DNA of 64,000 bases. It comes from Rutpela maculata (lineage: Eukaryota; Arthropoda; Insecta; Coleoptera; Cerambycidae). The stretch is taken from NCBI GenBank assembly GCA_936432065.2, contig OW386286.2, forward strand, positions 17,047,179-17,111,178, written 5' to 3'. The translations under genes and the position numbers were made by a program. This document shows, piece by piece, positions 45,801-56,642 of the stretch. The notes under the pieces were generated by a model. It searched no databases. It was given only the letters and a program-made list of their open reading frames with translations, and was not told the origin of the DNA. Position 1 is the first letter of the stretch; each line of letters begins with the position of its first letter.

Positions 45801-46525
45801 GGTTGATTACTTTTAATTGATCTATGTTTATTACTTTAGAGTTATAGTTTATGTTGCTTTTAATGAAAATAACAACACCGTCATTTTGATTGAGTCTTCC
45901 TTCATTATATATAATATTGTAATTATCTAATTTATATAGTGTTATGTCGGGTATTTGCCAGGTTTCCGTTAGTATTATACAATGGATGTTTTCATTTATT
46001 ACTTTTAGGAATATTTTTAATTCGTCGAAGTTTTTTGCGATACTTCTTATGTTAGTATGGAATATATTTAAATCTGTGCATTTGTTATCTCTACAATAAA
46101 AATGTTCATTAATTTCCTTGGGATGATTAATTTCTTTTGTTTCAACAATTTCATAAGTGAAATCTCTTATGAATGGATCCATTTTTATTCGTACTTAATT
46201 ATACTTATATACTTAATTATACTTTATGTTATTTTAAATGTAATACCTATTTTAATTAAAACTAAACTTATTTGAGTATTTTATCTTATTTACTTATATC
46301 TAATTTTTAGCAGTAAAATGAAATGGTATCTAGTTATGTTTGTTTAGCAGAAATTTACTATTATTTTCTAAGATCTACCTCCACGGCTTGATGTGTTAAG
46401 CGTCCGTCCCCCTGCTGCTGTCTTGTTGTATTTGGTGTTGTGTTTTACTTCGCGTTGCGGCTGGGTTCGTGGCTGCCTGTTTATAGAGTCCAAATTTGGC
46501 TTGTCGTATTTAATTGCTTCTCCTG
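42816..46525 (-). mobile_element. Full-length, apparently intact CR1/Daphne-like LINE (3.7 kb)
   Basis: The element is flanked by the 8-bp target duplication CATTATAA (42808-42815 and 46526-46533). The host reading frame of the older LINE reads straight through if one copy of the duplication is removed. The 3' end (left) is a (TTA)n-type microsatellite. Transcribed on the minus strand, it has a 343-base 5' leader, one 980-codon ORF, and a ~424-base 3' UTR. No ORF1 is present. The undamaged ORF and clear duplication indicate a young insertion. Confidence 0.92.
43240..46182 (-). CDS. LINE ORF: APE endonuclease plus reverse transcriptase (980 aa)
   Basis: This ORF mediates target-primed reverse transcription of its own RNA. 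The N-terminal APE-type endonuclease shows N44 (HTNIRS), E73 (LTETW), Y143-R144 (VYRPPS), D177/N179 (GDININ), D220-H221 (CIDHIF) and D243-H244 (TDHYP), the metal- and DNA-binding set of this fold. The reverse transcriptase follows: PGIDGI near 484, NYRPISL near 541, QFGFR at 577, motif A with D613 (FVDLAKAFD), motif B 668-678 (FGVPQGTVLGP), motif C F700-A-D702-D703 with both catalytic aspartates, and YLGLTLDPHLRW near 780. A further helical region and a basic tail end the protein; no RNase H domain or C-terminal CCHC is seen. It starts at MDPFIRDF, is uninterrupted, and is probably competent. Closest to CR1-group (Daphne/Rex1-like) elements, but the clade is an inference. Confidence 0.95.
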   Translation of the reverse strand: MDPFIRDFTYEIVETKEINHPKEINEHFYCRDNKCTDLNIFHTNIRSIAKNFDELKIFLKVINENIHCIILTETWQIPDITLYKLDNYNIIYNEGRLNQNDGVVIFIKSNINYNSKVINIDQLKVINLKFSFQNEKYEITAVYRPPSTCPYNFNEKLAEYLNNNINKNIDHHLLIGDININLHINDDFCDQYLNILAENGFVSTINKSTRVQGETKTCIDHIFIRNNKTTNFIPIVIKNCITDHYPLFFKIHNLKNMTPEPRKNQRVIKNINYKKLKETLINTKWDSVYDNDEINSATDIFINKITKCINECTVNKIIKTEKKRNEWITEGLMKSVNTKYELYTNMQKNPTHENITRYKKYKNQLTLLLRNTKTDYYKQKINQNTNNSKNLWQVISSMSQKDRKNTDTTNIKNENGEILKDDKEISENFNLYYTELGATLAKKIVKPKRSFPNTRMTPNSMYLSPTDEAEIKQIINQLKSNKSPGIDGITAETIKEIQHEIAPILVYLINLIIDKGDCPSHFKTAVIKPIYKAGDKHDTSNYRPISLITNFTKIFEKVIKIRLTSYLNKFKLLSDQQFGFREGKSTQDAIAALMSKIYNALDDKKATLSIFVDLAKAFDTVSHSQLIESLNNYGIRDKTQELIKSYLSEREQCVKIGNSLSTKRVVRFGVPQGTVLGPLLFTIYINDLFALTTKGNIISFADDTAIFYTSENWTDLKSTVEKDMVLIKDYFDHKLLTINFKKTNYLYFTSYKSNIPDIESLTIKCDESEFTIKAAKSVKYLGLTLDPHLRWNTHIDSLIRKLRGLLPKFKLLKTIIEINQLKMVYSALVESQLSYGILAWGAATNIYINKLEVIQKWILKIIFNKEPTFSSDNLYKEARILDIRQLYALRTLIFNFKNKKATPNIDHCYQTRYKIGSIKIPKMSKTIGQRSFIYLYPKIYNNLPHYIKQINSKNMFKKHTKGWLLDNPRLKIHALINEKY

Positions 46526-47187
46526 CATTATAAAATACTTATTTAAGACTGAAGATCCACTAGACATTTCCAGTTATCATACTATTTCCATTATCTCGTC
46601 TCTAACAAAGGTATTTGAAAAAATTTTAAAAATCAAAATATATAGTTTTAAAAAAAAAATTTAATAAAATTTCTGAAGTCACAGTTTGGTTTTATGGAAG
46701 GAAATTATACTAATGATGCGATCATAGATTTAACTACTTAAATGCCTAAGACATTCGAGAAAAATGAAAAATGTCTAACAGTCTTTTTCTATCTTCAAAA
46801 AGCTTTTTATACTGTTAGCCACGACAAACTTTTTATCATCTGAGTTACAGTTTCCGAAATAATTCCTTAAAGAAAATAGACAGCAAAGAACTTATGTGAA
46901 TAATACCTACAGTAACACAAGAAAAATTGAATTTAGGGTGCCCCAAGGAACAGTTTTAATTCGAATCCTATTTATATTGTATATTAATTCTATTTTGATA
47001 TTCATTCAATTGGTCAAATATTTTCTTAGCCGGCGGTATAACAGTTTTTATAAGGCAACTCTTAAGACTCGCAAAAATGAAATTGAAAAAGATCTTATAG
47101 TATTTAAAAACTGGTTTGATAGAAAGCTGTTAACCATAAATATTAAAAAGACAAAGTACTTACCGTTTTCTTTATATATTGTTAAGC

Positions 47188-50100
47188 TGTATCGTGGATT
47201 CGGAAATTGTAACACCAGGGTAACACTAAACATTAATTTATTAACTAATTATAACAATTAATTACTTTACTAATATACCACTAGATAGGTCTGTGAACTT
47301 AGCACCACAACCATCGGTGCTAATTGCGAAATCTATATCATCATTTAGCACCCATTTAGCACCCTCTGTATATGTAGAAAAAACAAAGGTGCTAATTGTT
47401 TTAAAAAATTTATTAATAATTTTATAAATTTGGTGCCAAGTTCACACCAGCACCACAACCATCAGTGCTAATTGCGAAACCTATACCACTATTTAGCATT
47501 CATTTCGCACCATCTGAATATGTGAAAAAAACAGAGGTGCTAATTGTTTTAAAAAAGTTATTAATGATTTCATAATCTGGTGCCAACTTCACACCAGCAC
47601 CACAACTATCGGTGTTAATTGCGAAACCTATATCATCATTTAGCACCCATTTAGCACCCTCTGTATATGTAAAAAATCAGAGGTGCTAATTGTTTTAACA
47701 AGTTATTGATAATTTAATTACCTTAATCTGGTGCGAGATTCACATCAGCGTATCAATATCCCAACTATAGGTGCTAATTGCGAAACCTATATCATCATTT
47801 AGTACCCATTTAGCACCCTCTGTATATGTAAAAAAAACCAGAGGTGCTAATTGTTTTAAAAAAGTTATTGATAATTTTATTATATTAATCTGGTGCTAAC
47901 TTCACATCACTATATTAGTACCACAACTGTCGGTGCTAATTGAGAAATGTGTACCTTCGTCTAGCACCTATTTAGCACCTTTTTAATACGTAGAAAAAAC
48001 AGAGGTGCTAATTGTTGTAAGAAAGTTATTAATGATTTCATAATCTGGTTCCAACTCCACACCAACACCACAACTATCGGTGTTAATTGCGGAATTGCGG
48101 AATATCATCATTTGGCACACATTTAGCACCCTCTTTATATCTAAAAAGAACAGAGGTGCTAATTATTTTAATAAAGTTATCGATAATTTTATTATCTTAA
48201 TCTGGTATCAGCTTCACATCAGCATGTCAGTATCACAACTATCGGTACTAATTGCGAAACCCATATAGTCATTTAGCACCCATTTAGCACCCTCTGTATA
48301 TGTAAAAAAACCGGAGGTGCTAATTGTTTTAACAAAGTTATTGATAATTTTTTTATCTTAATCCCGTGCCAACTTCACATCAGTACCATAACTGTCGGTG
48401 CTAATTGAGAAATGTGTACCTTCGTCTAGCACCTATTTAGCACTTTTTTAATATGTAGAAAAAACAGAGGTGCTAATTATTTTAACCAACCTACTGATTA
48501 TTTTATTGTATATTAATCTGATGCCAACTTCACGTCAGTATATCAGTGCACAACCATCGGTGCTAATTGCGAAATACGTATCATTTAGCACCCATTTAGC
48601 ACCCTCTGAGGTGCTAATAATTAGTACCTTTGATCTTTTACAAATTCAGAGAGTGCTAAATAAGTGCCATGTGCCAGTGATGATACACATTTCGCAATTA
48701 GGAATGATTGTCGTGGTACTGGAATGCTGATGTGAAGTTGGCGACAGATTAAGATTATAAAATTATCGATAACTTTATTAAAACAATTAGCACCCCTGTT
48801 CTTTTTGCATATAAAGGCAGTTGTGGTGTTGGTGTGGAGTTAGCACCAGATTATGAAATCATTAATAACTTTCTTAAAACAAGCACCTCTGTTTTTTCTA
48901 CATATTAAAAAGATGCTAAATAGGTGCTAGACGAAGGTACACATTTCTCAATTAGCACCGACAGTTGTGGTACTGATGTGAAGTTGGCACGGAATTAAGA
49001 TAATAAAATTATCAATAACTTTGTAAAACAATTAACACCTCCAGTTTTTTTACATATACAGAGGGTGCTAAATGGGCGCAACATGACTATATGGGTTTCA
49101 CAATTAGTACCGATAGTTGTGATACTGACATGCTGATGTGAAGCTGGCACCAGACTAAGATAATAAAATTATCAATAATTTAATTAAAACAATTGGCACC
49201 TGTTCTTTTTACATATAAAGAAGGTTCTAAATGGGTGCTAAATGATGACATAGGTTCCGCAATTAAAACCGATAATTGTGGTGTTGGTGTGGAGTTGGCA
49301 CCAGATTATGAAATCATTAATAACTTTCTTAAACCAATTAGCACCTTTGTTTTTTCTACATATTAAAAAGGTGCTAAATAGGTGTTAGGCGAAGGTACAC
49401 ATTTCTCAATTAGCACCGAGAGTTGTGGTACTGATATAGTGATGTGAAGTTGGCACCAGATTAATATAATAAAATTATCAATAACTTTGTTAAAACAATT
49501 AATACCTCTGGTTTTTTTACATATACAAAGGGTGCTAAATGATGATATAGGTTTCGCAATTAGCACCGATAGTTGGGATATTGATATGCTGATGTGAATC
49601 TGGCACCAGATTAGGGTAATTAAATTATCAATAACTTGTTAAAACAATTAGCACCTCTCTTTTTTTACATATACAGAGGGTGCTAAATGGGTGCTAAATG
49701 ATGATATAAGTTTCGCAATTAACACCGATAGTTGTGGTGCTGGTGTGAAGTTGGCACCAGATTATGAAATCATTAATACCTTTTTTTAAAACAATTAGCA
49801 CCTCTATTTTTTTCACATATTCAGAGGGTGCGAAATAAATGCTAAATAGTGGTATAGGTTTCGCAATTACCACCGGTGGTTGTGGTGCTGGTGTGAAGTT
49901 GGCACCAAATTTATAAAATTATTAATAAGTTTGTTAAAACAATTAGCACCTCTGTTTTTTCTACATATACAGAGGATGCTAAATGGGTGCTAAATGATGA
50001 TATAGATTTTGCAATTAGCACCGATGGTTGTGGTGCTAAGTTCACAGACCTCCACTAGATACTATAATTCACTACTTCAGTCACTTTATCACTTTGTTTA

Positions 50101-50356
50101 CTCCTTGATCTGTTCTCACTAACTATCTGTAGTAAGCTGTCCACTCTGAGCTTCTCTATACCTTTATATACCCAAAGATGAGAGTTCCAGAATGTTCTCT
50201 CCTCCTTCTAGAATTATTCTAGTAGGCTCTCTACAACTTCTAGACTCTGACACCGCGCGCCATCTCTGGGCCGATTGCCAAACCAACTAATTCAGTTTCT
50301 AATACTATAGAACTTGTAGGAAACTCGCATAGATATCTCTGGGGGTAGAACATGCA
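47188..50356 (-). mobile_element. LTR copy (solo-LTR-like) containing the foldback element
   Basis: The minus-strand LTR ends CGATACA (at 47188) and starts near 50356 (tgcatgttctaccccc). It matches 60321-60711 through 'ttcggaaattgtaacacc', 'ctaattataacaattaatta', 'acccaaagatgagag-tccag' and 'gcgccatctctgg', and 24731-24998 more distantly. The plus strand shows 'cctttatataccc', the complement of a TATA box. It interrupts the old LINE between TKYLPFSLYIV and INELPDF. The foldback element at 47287-50052 lies within it. Target duplications could not be fixed. Confidence 0.7.
47287..50052. mobile_element. Foldback (FB/MULE-like) element, 2.77 kb, made of inverted satellite arms
   Basis: The ends AGGTCTGTGAACTTAGCACC and its exact complement are flanked by the perfect 9-bp direct repeat CCACTAGAT (47278-47286 and 50053-50061). 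The left arm (47287 to ~48610) has about nine tandem units of ~140-170 bp, each with 'catcggtgctaattgcgaaa', 'atttagcacc' and 'cagaggtgctaattgtttt'. The right arm (~48640-50052) has a similar number in inverted orientation. The centre near 48620 has no coding region. A 9-bp duplication with subrepeated arms is the signature of foldback elements such as FB of Drosophila, related to the Mutator-like superfamily. Confidence 0.93.
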
Positions 50357-51213
50357 ATAATATAAATGAATTACCAGACTTTAGTTCTTTAAAAATTAGA
50401 AACACAGCATATACTGATGACAAGTAGTATTGAATACCTAGGTGTAACTATACCTTCCACCTAAGGTGGAACGAGCATATCAAATCTGTCATATATAAAC
50501 TTAGATATATATTATTTAGATTTAAGCAACTTAAAAAATACTTTTCAACTTAGTTCAGCGTACACAGCCCTAGTTGAATCTCACTTGAGCTATAGAATAA
50601 TCGCATTGGTGGAGTTCTAAACATTCATATGAAATGAAAAAAATACTGTTAGGTAAAAGTCGACTGTATTCATATAACCGTCTGTCTGACAGGAGCAATG
50701 TACTAAACTTGAAACTTTTATAAAATATGTTTTGGAATTATATCTGGAAAACGCCACACATGTAACTTCCTTAGAAGAAACTAGGCAAGCTGTTAAAGGG
50801 TGTATGTATGTTCCAAAAATTAATACTACTACACAGGACAACGTAGTTGGAGTTTTTTTAGTCCAAGATGTTTCAGTGCGCTCCCTAAACATAAAATCTC
50901 TAACAGAACACAAGTGTAAAATAGAATTTAAAAAATATGTAATTAATAGACAAAAAATAATTGCTCAAATTGAGTTGAAAAACCAAAATATAATCTAACG
51001 GTTTTCTTTCTTCATTCGTAATTTCCCTTAAAAATGATATGACCATCCTCGTGCCTAAACTAAGTGTGTATATGAAGCGACATTTAATGAAGATTCTAAC
51101 AATCTAAATAACATGCAATTAATTATTTATATTCTACTATATTTAAAGTTACTATGATTGCATTTTAATGAACGATCTTATACGTTACTAACTGTTATTT
51201 TTCATTGTTACAG

Positions 51214-51358
51214 AATGATGGCAGCAGCAATGGCGGAGAAGTCCAGTTGGACGAAGAATGCGCCAAAGTCTTTGCCATGGACAGTGACGCCATTGGCTTT
51301 GACTTTCACGATCCTCCTTTTGCTGGACAGCCAAAATTTGGAGAAAGAGATTATATGC
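51214..51358 (+). CDS. Putative host-gene exon (145 bp), gene unknown
   Basis: A GC-richer block is bounded by a good splice acceptor (pyrimidine-rich 'ttatttttcattgttacag') and a consensus donor (ATGC|gtgagt). In the phase starting AAT GAT GGC it reads NDGSSNGGEVQLDEECAKVF, then AMDSDAIGFDFHDPPFAG and QPKFGERDYM, with no stop over 48 codons and one base left over (phase 1 end). The composition (acidic, varied residues) is unlike the surrounding AT-rich repeats, and it matches none of the elements here. I do not recognise the protein. If real, a plus-strand host gene spans this region and neighbouring sequence is intronic. Confidence 0.6.
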
Positions 51359-51829
51359 GTGAGTAACAATCTCCATTATCTATATTCGAATAAGAATGGA
51401 CTTTAAAATGTGTCACGGAGCTATTATAATCGAGTCCCCAGTCCTCTTTTTTTTTTCATAATATTTTCAGGTTAAACACTACTGATACCCGATCTTAAAG
51501 TAGAAACATCTTGAACAATTTGTTAATTGTTGGTTTTCTCCTTTTTATAAAAAACGAAGCAGTTAGATGCTAGTCATTTTTCATACTAAACAGGCGTTGT
51601 CTGGTCCACAATATACCACATTAATATTTTGTCTTGTACTCGATCAGGTAAGTCTTTTGACGGTGGTCGTCGCTTCGTCTATCACTACCACTTCTATATT
51701 TATAATAATATTATAACTTCTGCTATAGCAAATATATTTAATTCCGTAAAGAGTAAATGTTTTGGATATAATTTTAATCTTTGAAACATTATTTTGATCA
51801 TGTTTTTGAACGATGTCTAAGCAATTTAA

Positions 51830-52500
51830 ATATGTTTTATATGCGCCACCTCAAGTTTCAAGTCCGTAATTAATGATTGATTCAACAAGTGATTTATAGA
51901 TATTGACAAGAGCTTTTTATTTAAAATGTTGCGAAATATATAAAATGTATCAAGCAGTGTTCTTTATTTACTCTTGATTTTTTTCGATGTACTATACCAT
52001 TTCTATACTCATCGAGCATTAACTTTTTTCAGCGAAAAGGTTACGAATATGGTTTATTTTTGTTTAAAGTTAATAAATTTAAGTTAAGTCACTGTTTTAC
52101 AACAGAAGAATTCTGCTTTGTCGTCAGTGCAAAATTTCCAGGTATCCTCAATTTCAGCATGTCGGTTATGTATATTTCACATTCAATTGGACCTGTAACT
52201 ATTCCTTAGGGAATTCCCCCGAATACCATTGTTTGAAACAATTTGATGCTATTTTGTCAAGTAATTCCTGAATAATTCATTACTTACGTCTTGAATACCA
52301 TATTTTTCCAAATTCTCCAACAATTTTGAGTGAGAGACTGTGTCAAAAGCCTTTGCGTGATCTGAAAGAGTACCAACGGCTTCTGACCTTAGTTTAATGT
52401 ACCACCAATCTCGTCTGAATGAGTAACTGGCTTCTACTGTCGATAGTTTATTTCTAAATCCAAACTGAGTTGACGTAATAAGTGTTTTCTTTCTACCAAC
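51830..52500 (-). pseudogene. LINE reverse transcriptase relic, minus strand
   Basis: On the minus strand, from about 52480 leftwards, frames give STQFGFRNKLSTVEA, then HAKAFDTVSHSKLLENLEKYG (RT motif A; the first catalytic Asp is now H), a decayed GIRGNSLRN at motif B, and much further on YKSLVESIINYGLET, matching the VYSALVESQLSYGILAW segment of the intact LINE. Motif C is not recognisable. It is a heavily mutated CR1-type copy. Confidence 0.7.
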
Positions 52501-52605
52501 AATCTTAGCTTACCTAGATTTGAAATTCTTGTCTTAACTAACATGCAACAAGAACGATCAAAACAGACCACGAAATTTACGCATGCGTGTTTTTAAAAGT
52601 TAGGT

Positions 52606-53650
52606 ATTAATAATAAATAATAATAATAATAATAATTTTGTTGGTCATAAAAAAATACACCGTAGTGTTTTGACACGTCGTGGAAACAGAGAATGTAAAT
52701 AGCAAACAAAACATACAAATGTAAATAAAAAACGAGACATAAAAAATGTATCGCACGCTAGGAAATGGTCCTAGTATGGTCAACAATATAGAACAAGTCA
52801 AACCTCAGGAAAAAATAAATAATTGTTTATTTGGTAAATATTTTAAACTATTTGGTAGAGAATTGAACAAAGCAATACCAAAGTTGTTTCTTTTTGTCGA
52901 CTCTAATCTCTAATGTAGTGTCTGTTATCGTTACGATTTCGAGTGTTGTAGTCATGATTTATACCATTTCTTGCATATTCACCTAAATGTTCCCATATAT
53001 TTACTAAATTACAGAAAATAATTTCTGATGGCAACGTTAATATATTAAGTTTTATAAACCATGATTTACAACTTTCATGCTGACTCAAACCCGCCAAAGC
53101 TCTAATCGCTCCTTTTTTGAATAGTGAAGGTAGTTTGTATATGGTTTGATGTGCCCCAGTTCAACAAACCATATATCATTACGCTATGAGACAAAGCATG
53201 ATATGTAATAAGCGTCGCATCTATATTGACTCTGTTTTTATTTGTCTGATGACATATACTTTTTTAGAGAGTTTAGTTGACAACTCATTTATATGAGTGT
53301 GCCAAGTTAATTTACTATCCAATGTAAGTCCTAGGAATTTTACGGTTTGAGGGAAAAAAGTAATGCTTCTGTTTTCTTAGTATTCAAACATAATTTATTC
53401 GCATTAAATCAGTCCAAAGACTTCATTAAAATGTTGGTTTTCAAATCAGCAGCATTGCTGCTAGTGTCTTTCAAGTGCTCCGCAAAAGTGGTGTCATCTG
53501 CAAAGAGGACCGTTAAATCATTTATGTATATTAAAAAGAGCAGTGGTCCCAGTACACTACCCTGTGGAACACCGTGTTTCAATGCCATAATATTTGTTAA
53601 GGTGTTCTAGAAGTCTAATTTTTATCAATTTTTCTATTATTTTGGAAGTA
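52606..53650 (-). pseudogene. LINE relic with intact RT core motifs and (TTA)n tail, minus strand
   Basis: Reading minus from about 53585: HGVPQGSVLGPLLFLIYIND (motif B), then LFADDTTFAEHL with both catalytic aspartates, one stop, CLNTKKTEALLF, VKFLGLTLDSKLTWHTHIN and a C-terminal region with KKGAIRALAGLSQHESC and NILTLPSEIIFCNLVNIWEH down to about 52900. The left end is an (AAT)n tract (52606-52637), the complement of a (TTA)n tail. Stops and shifts plus the missing 5' half make it a dead 5'-truncated copy, less decayed than its neighbour at 51830. Confidence 0.8.
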
Positions 53651-55390
53651 TTACTAATAAGAGAAATTGAACGATGACACTGGCCTGAAAGAAATAAATT
53701 TTGCCGCAGATTTTCAATTTTTATGATCATGGTGTATCAACATAATTCACCGAATTCAAATATAATTACAATTTTCTTCTATCTCGTAGGCTTCTCTTGG
53801 AATATTGAAAACTAAATTCTGCAGAAATATTACAACTATAGCAGCCATATTGGATTCGCCATTTTAATATCGTTGCAGCCCTGTTACTTCTAGAATGTCA
53901 TCAGATTTATATATTCGTTTAATTTTGCTTTTTCTCAGTATATTGAGGGACTTTTCAATATATTGGGGAATTTTCCACATTGAAATATTAGATTGATAAT
54001 ACGTTGCGGAGGTTTAATTAGAAAGCGACTTTTGATACCGAAAATAAGAATAAGGAGTTTGAAACTGCTTGTATTTTCCTTCAAACTGGACATTTCTTAT
54101 TTCTGTATTTTTATTTGAGTTTATTATCTCCCATTTTATGCCCAATATTAGAAAAATCGTTATTAAAAGTATTACATATTTCTGTACCACTACAGTTTAG
54201 TTTATCATTTGTATTTTTTAGAAATTGTCTTTATACGCAATAGATATTCAAACTTTAAAATTTTTGCGTTAAAACGAATAAAAACCTAGTTTTGTGTTCA
54301 CTCAGATATTTTTTTTTTACACTTGGACTTTTTTAAGGTTGATATTAATTAATTGGTATATACATATATTTTCTCCTTCATAGCGATGTCGTAGGATTTC
54401 CAGGGAAAAAGCTTTCAATGTGCAAACTGGATAAATTCGTAAAACAAACGATGGCGAAACGGTAAATACCTGGCATACGTGATTTAATTTATGAAACGAA
54501 TGTGTAGGTGTATTTAGGTGAAAACTGTACATATATGGAAATTTTACACCTGCATTAAAATGTGTCTTTCCAAGTTCGGATTAACGTTGTGAACGTCATA
54601 TGTGTGATCAGTTGCCACGGATTATATTTTAAATTTGGCACATTGAAAAATAACATTTACTAGGTATTCGTGGTGAAAATCGCAGTAGTTTATACATTTT
54701 TAATATTTTCTCCAAATATATCCCAAACGGATAATATAAAGGATAAAGCGGAATCAATAACCTAAGTTAACAGAAATACACATTTTAGAACTACTAAAAA
54801 AGTGATATTTAAAATGTTTCAGACGACCTGTTGCAATCCTACTTCAATAAAAGACAGTTGTAGCGTTATCACCTACATATGAGTATATGTTCCATAACTA
54901 TGGTTATTAGAATAACAAAAATAGTTAACAAAAATTATATTTCAAAATTTTGTACAATTCTTTTGAAACCTTATTTCTATATTTATTTAATAGTCGTATT
55001 GGCTATAACAGTCGTATATGTTCAAAAACTCATTATCTCAAGCTTAGCTTAAGAAAGTGTGTCAATAAATTAGGAAACGACGCGAGTTGTCAAGTGGGTA
55101 ATAAAATTACCGCTTTGGCCCTATTCCTGTTCTTGTTCCTAGTTGTTACTTACTTTTCGTATAGTTAAAGATGCAATAGTCGTTATTCTTTCAGGATCTT
55201 ACAACTTTTAACGATCTTATAACTTAACATTCAATTCAGCAGACGTTTGTTGGATACTTGTTTCAAAACATTCTTGACATAACTAAGAAATTTTGCCATC
55301 CACTTGCATGTCCTAACCGTGACTGGTCTTCCTATATACCGCGTGTAACACGGACATGGTACACCACCAATTTTTTCTTTATTTTTGCAG
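53651..55390. other. Non-coding stretch
   Basis: No coding block or repeat boundary is recognised. Confidence 0.35.
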
Positions 55391-56289
55391 TCTAGCGTAC
55401 TATAGATGGCGCACTAGACTTGTTCTGGCTTTTCAGCCTGGTTATACATCTACACTTTTCAGTGCAAACCATTGAACTGAAAGTGTTAGGAACTGGTTCA
55501 GACCCATTGCATAGGCTTTCACTGCTTAACAGGGGCAGACGGTTTCGCCTTCCCGGCTTATTAGTGTCACACGGTAGAGAAGGAACAAAAAATGCAAACC
55601 CTTCAAGCAGTACTCCATAAGTTAGTTATGGAGTGTGACTGTAGAAGAACGCACTACGTATTACCCCGTTCTTCTACCTCCCAGGCGGGTTCGAGATAAG
55701 ATGCACTTCGATAGCCGGATAATGGACCAAGGCTGCACTACCACAGATCGATAATGACGCTCTCTCTGGACATAAATTCAATCGTTAGGGGTTTAGGCAC
55801 CTTTTAATTTTCTGAATTTTTGCATTAAAAAATCCCAACCGAAGAATTTCTCTGCGGAGGGATTAATTTTGGTACGTGGTATCCACGTTTTTATCTGTTA
55901 ATAACGGACTCTATTTCTCAAAAAACGCATAAAAAAATTCCTATCAAACCTCCGTAAGGCAACCAGAAGGTCAAGTGTTAATGTGAATTAACTCGACACA
56001 TCCGGTTTTCAATACGAACGTTCCAGGGATTATAGACTATCAACAGGCCTCAAGATCGATTAAGAAACAATAGTTCAAAGAATCCGTTTATTTAACAGAA
56101 ATGGTTACACATAATTCTCAAGATAAGAATCGTGCCTTCCCCAATCAAGGTAATGGCTTTCAGACCATACAAGCGAGAGCGCTTACGCTAACGATCGATT
56201 AGGTAGAAAAGATTCATGCATACCTTCTCAGAATCAAAATGCGAGCTTTTTTGAGAAGTCTGAGACTATTTGTAATTCATAATTACGGC

Positions 56290-56642
56290 CAGGCGCGGAT
56301 TTATGGGGGGCGGTAACGGGGTAATTACCCCCCCCCCCCAGATTGTGTAAATCATCAACTTTTGTTTTAAAATGTTATGATTTTTGTTAATTTTGTGAAG
56401 AAAATTTTTTTTAATAGGGTAATTACCCCCCCCCCCCCCCAAGAAACTTTCATTTTAAAATTTTATTTTTTAGGATGAAAAAATTTTTGAAGGAAAAAAA
56501 TTCTTTTTTCGGATTTCTCTCACCCGCTCTTCAAAAAAATTTTGAGACGAAATTTTTTTTTTCGGATTTCTCCCCCCCCCCCCCGCTCATTATTTTGGGT
56601 TCAGTGTTACCCCCCCAAGCTTAAGGTCCAGATCCGCCCTTG
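56290..56642. mobile_element. 353-bp hAT-type MITE with poly-C tracts
   Basis: Termini CAGGCGCGGATTTATGG and the complement of CAAGGGCGGATCTGGACC are flanked by a perfect 8-bp direct repeat ATTACGGC (56282-56289 and 56643-56650). The interior repeats 'gggtaattaccccccc' twice and has four C-runs of 7 to 15 bases. Confidence 0.92.

Larger units (their letters stand above)
41880..51000 (+). pseudogene. Old CR1-type LINE interrupted by three insertions
   Basis: Collinear coding pieces of one LINE appear in order on the plus strand: FLEIENIINYFKNKKSTYLN (41945-42030); PLVYFNLINNMIE and FKCAI (42735-42815); IKYLFKTEDPLDISSYHTI through SSLTKVFEKILKIKIYSF (46526-46660); RVPQGTVLIRILFILYINS, then DRKLLTINIKKTKYLPF (46930-47187); INELPDFSSLKIR and TLRWNEHIKSVIYKLRY (50357-50520); TALVESHLSY (50565); and a probable C-terminal tail KCKIEFKKYVINRQ (50910-50960). 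They align in order with the intact LINE ORF at 43240-46182, but with stops and lost catalytic residues. The gaps are insertions at 42033-42730, 42816-46525 and 47188-50356. Confidence 0.75.

Noticed and set aside
47287..50052. CRISPR-like array
   Set aside because: The units are imperfect, ~150 bp long, inverted in the second half and flanked by a 9-bp duplication. This is a foldback transposon, not repeats with spacers.
47188..50356. 4-5 bp target duplication for the LTR insertion
   Set aside because: The flanks (gttaagc and ataatat) give no convincing direct repeat. The LTR boundary may be off by a few bases.
50732..50998. Independent 88-codon host ORF
   Set aside because: It follows the old LINE in order, and its C-terminal KCKIEFKKYVINRQ fits a LINE tail, so it was assigned to that LINE.
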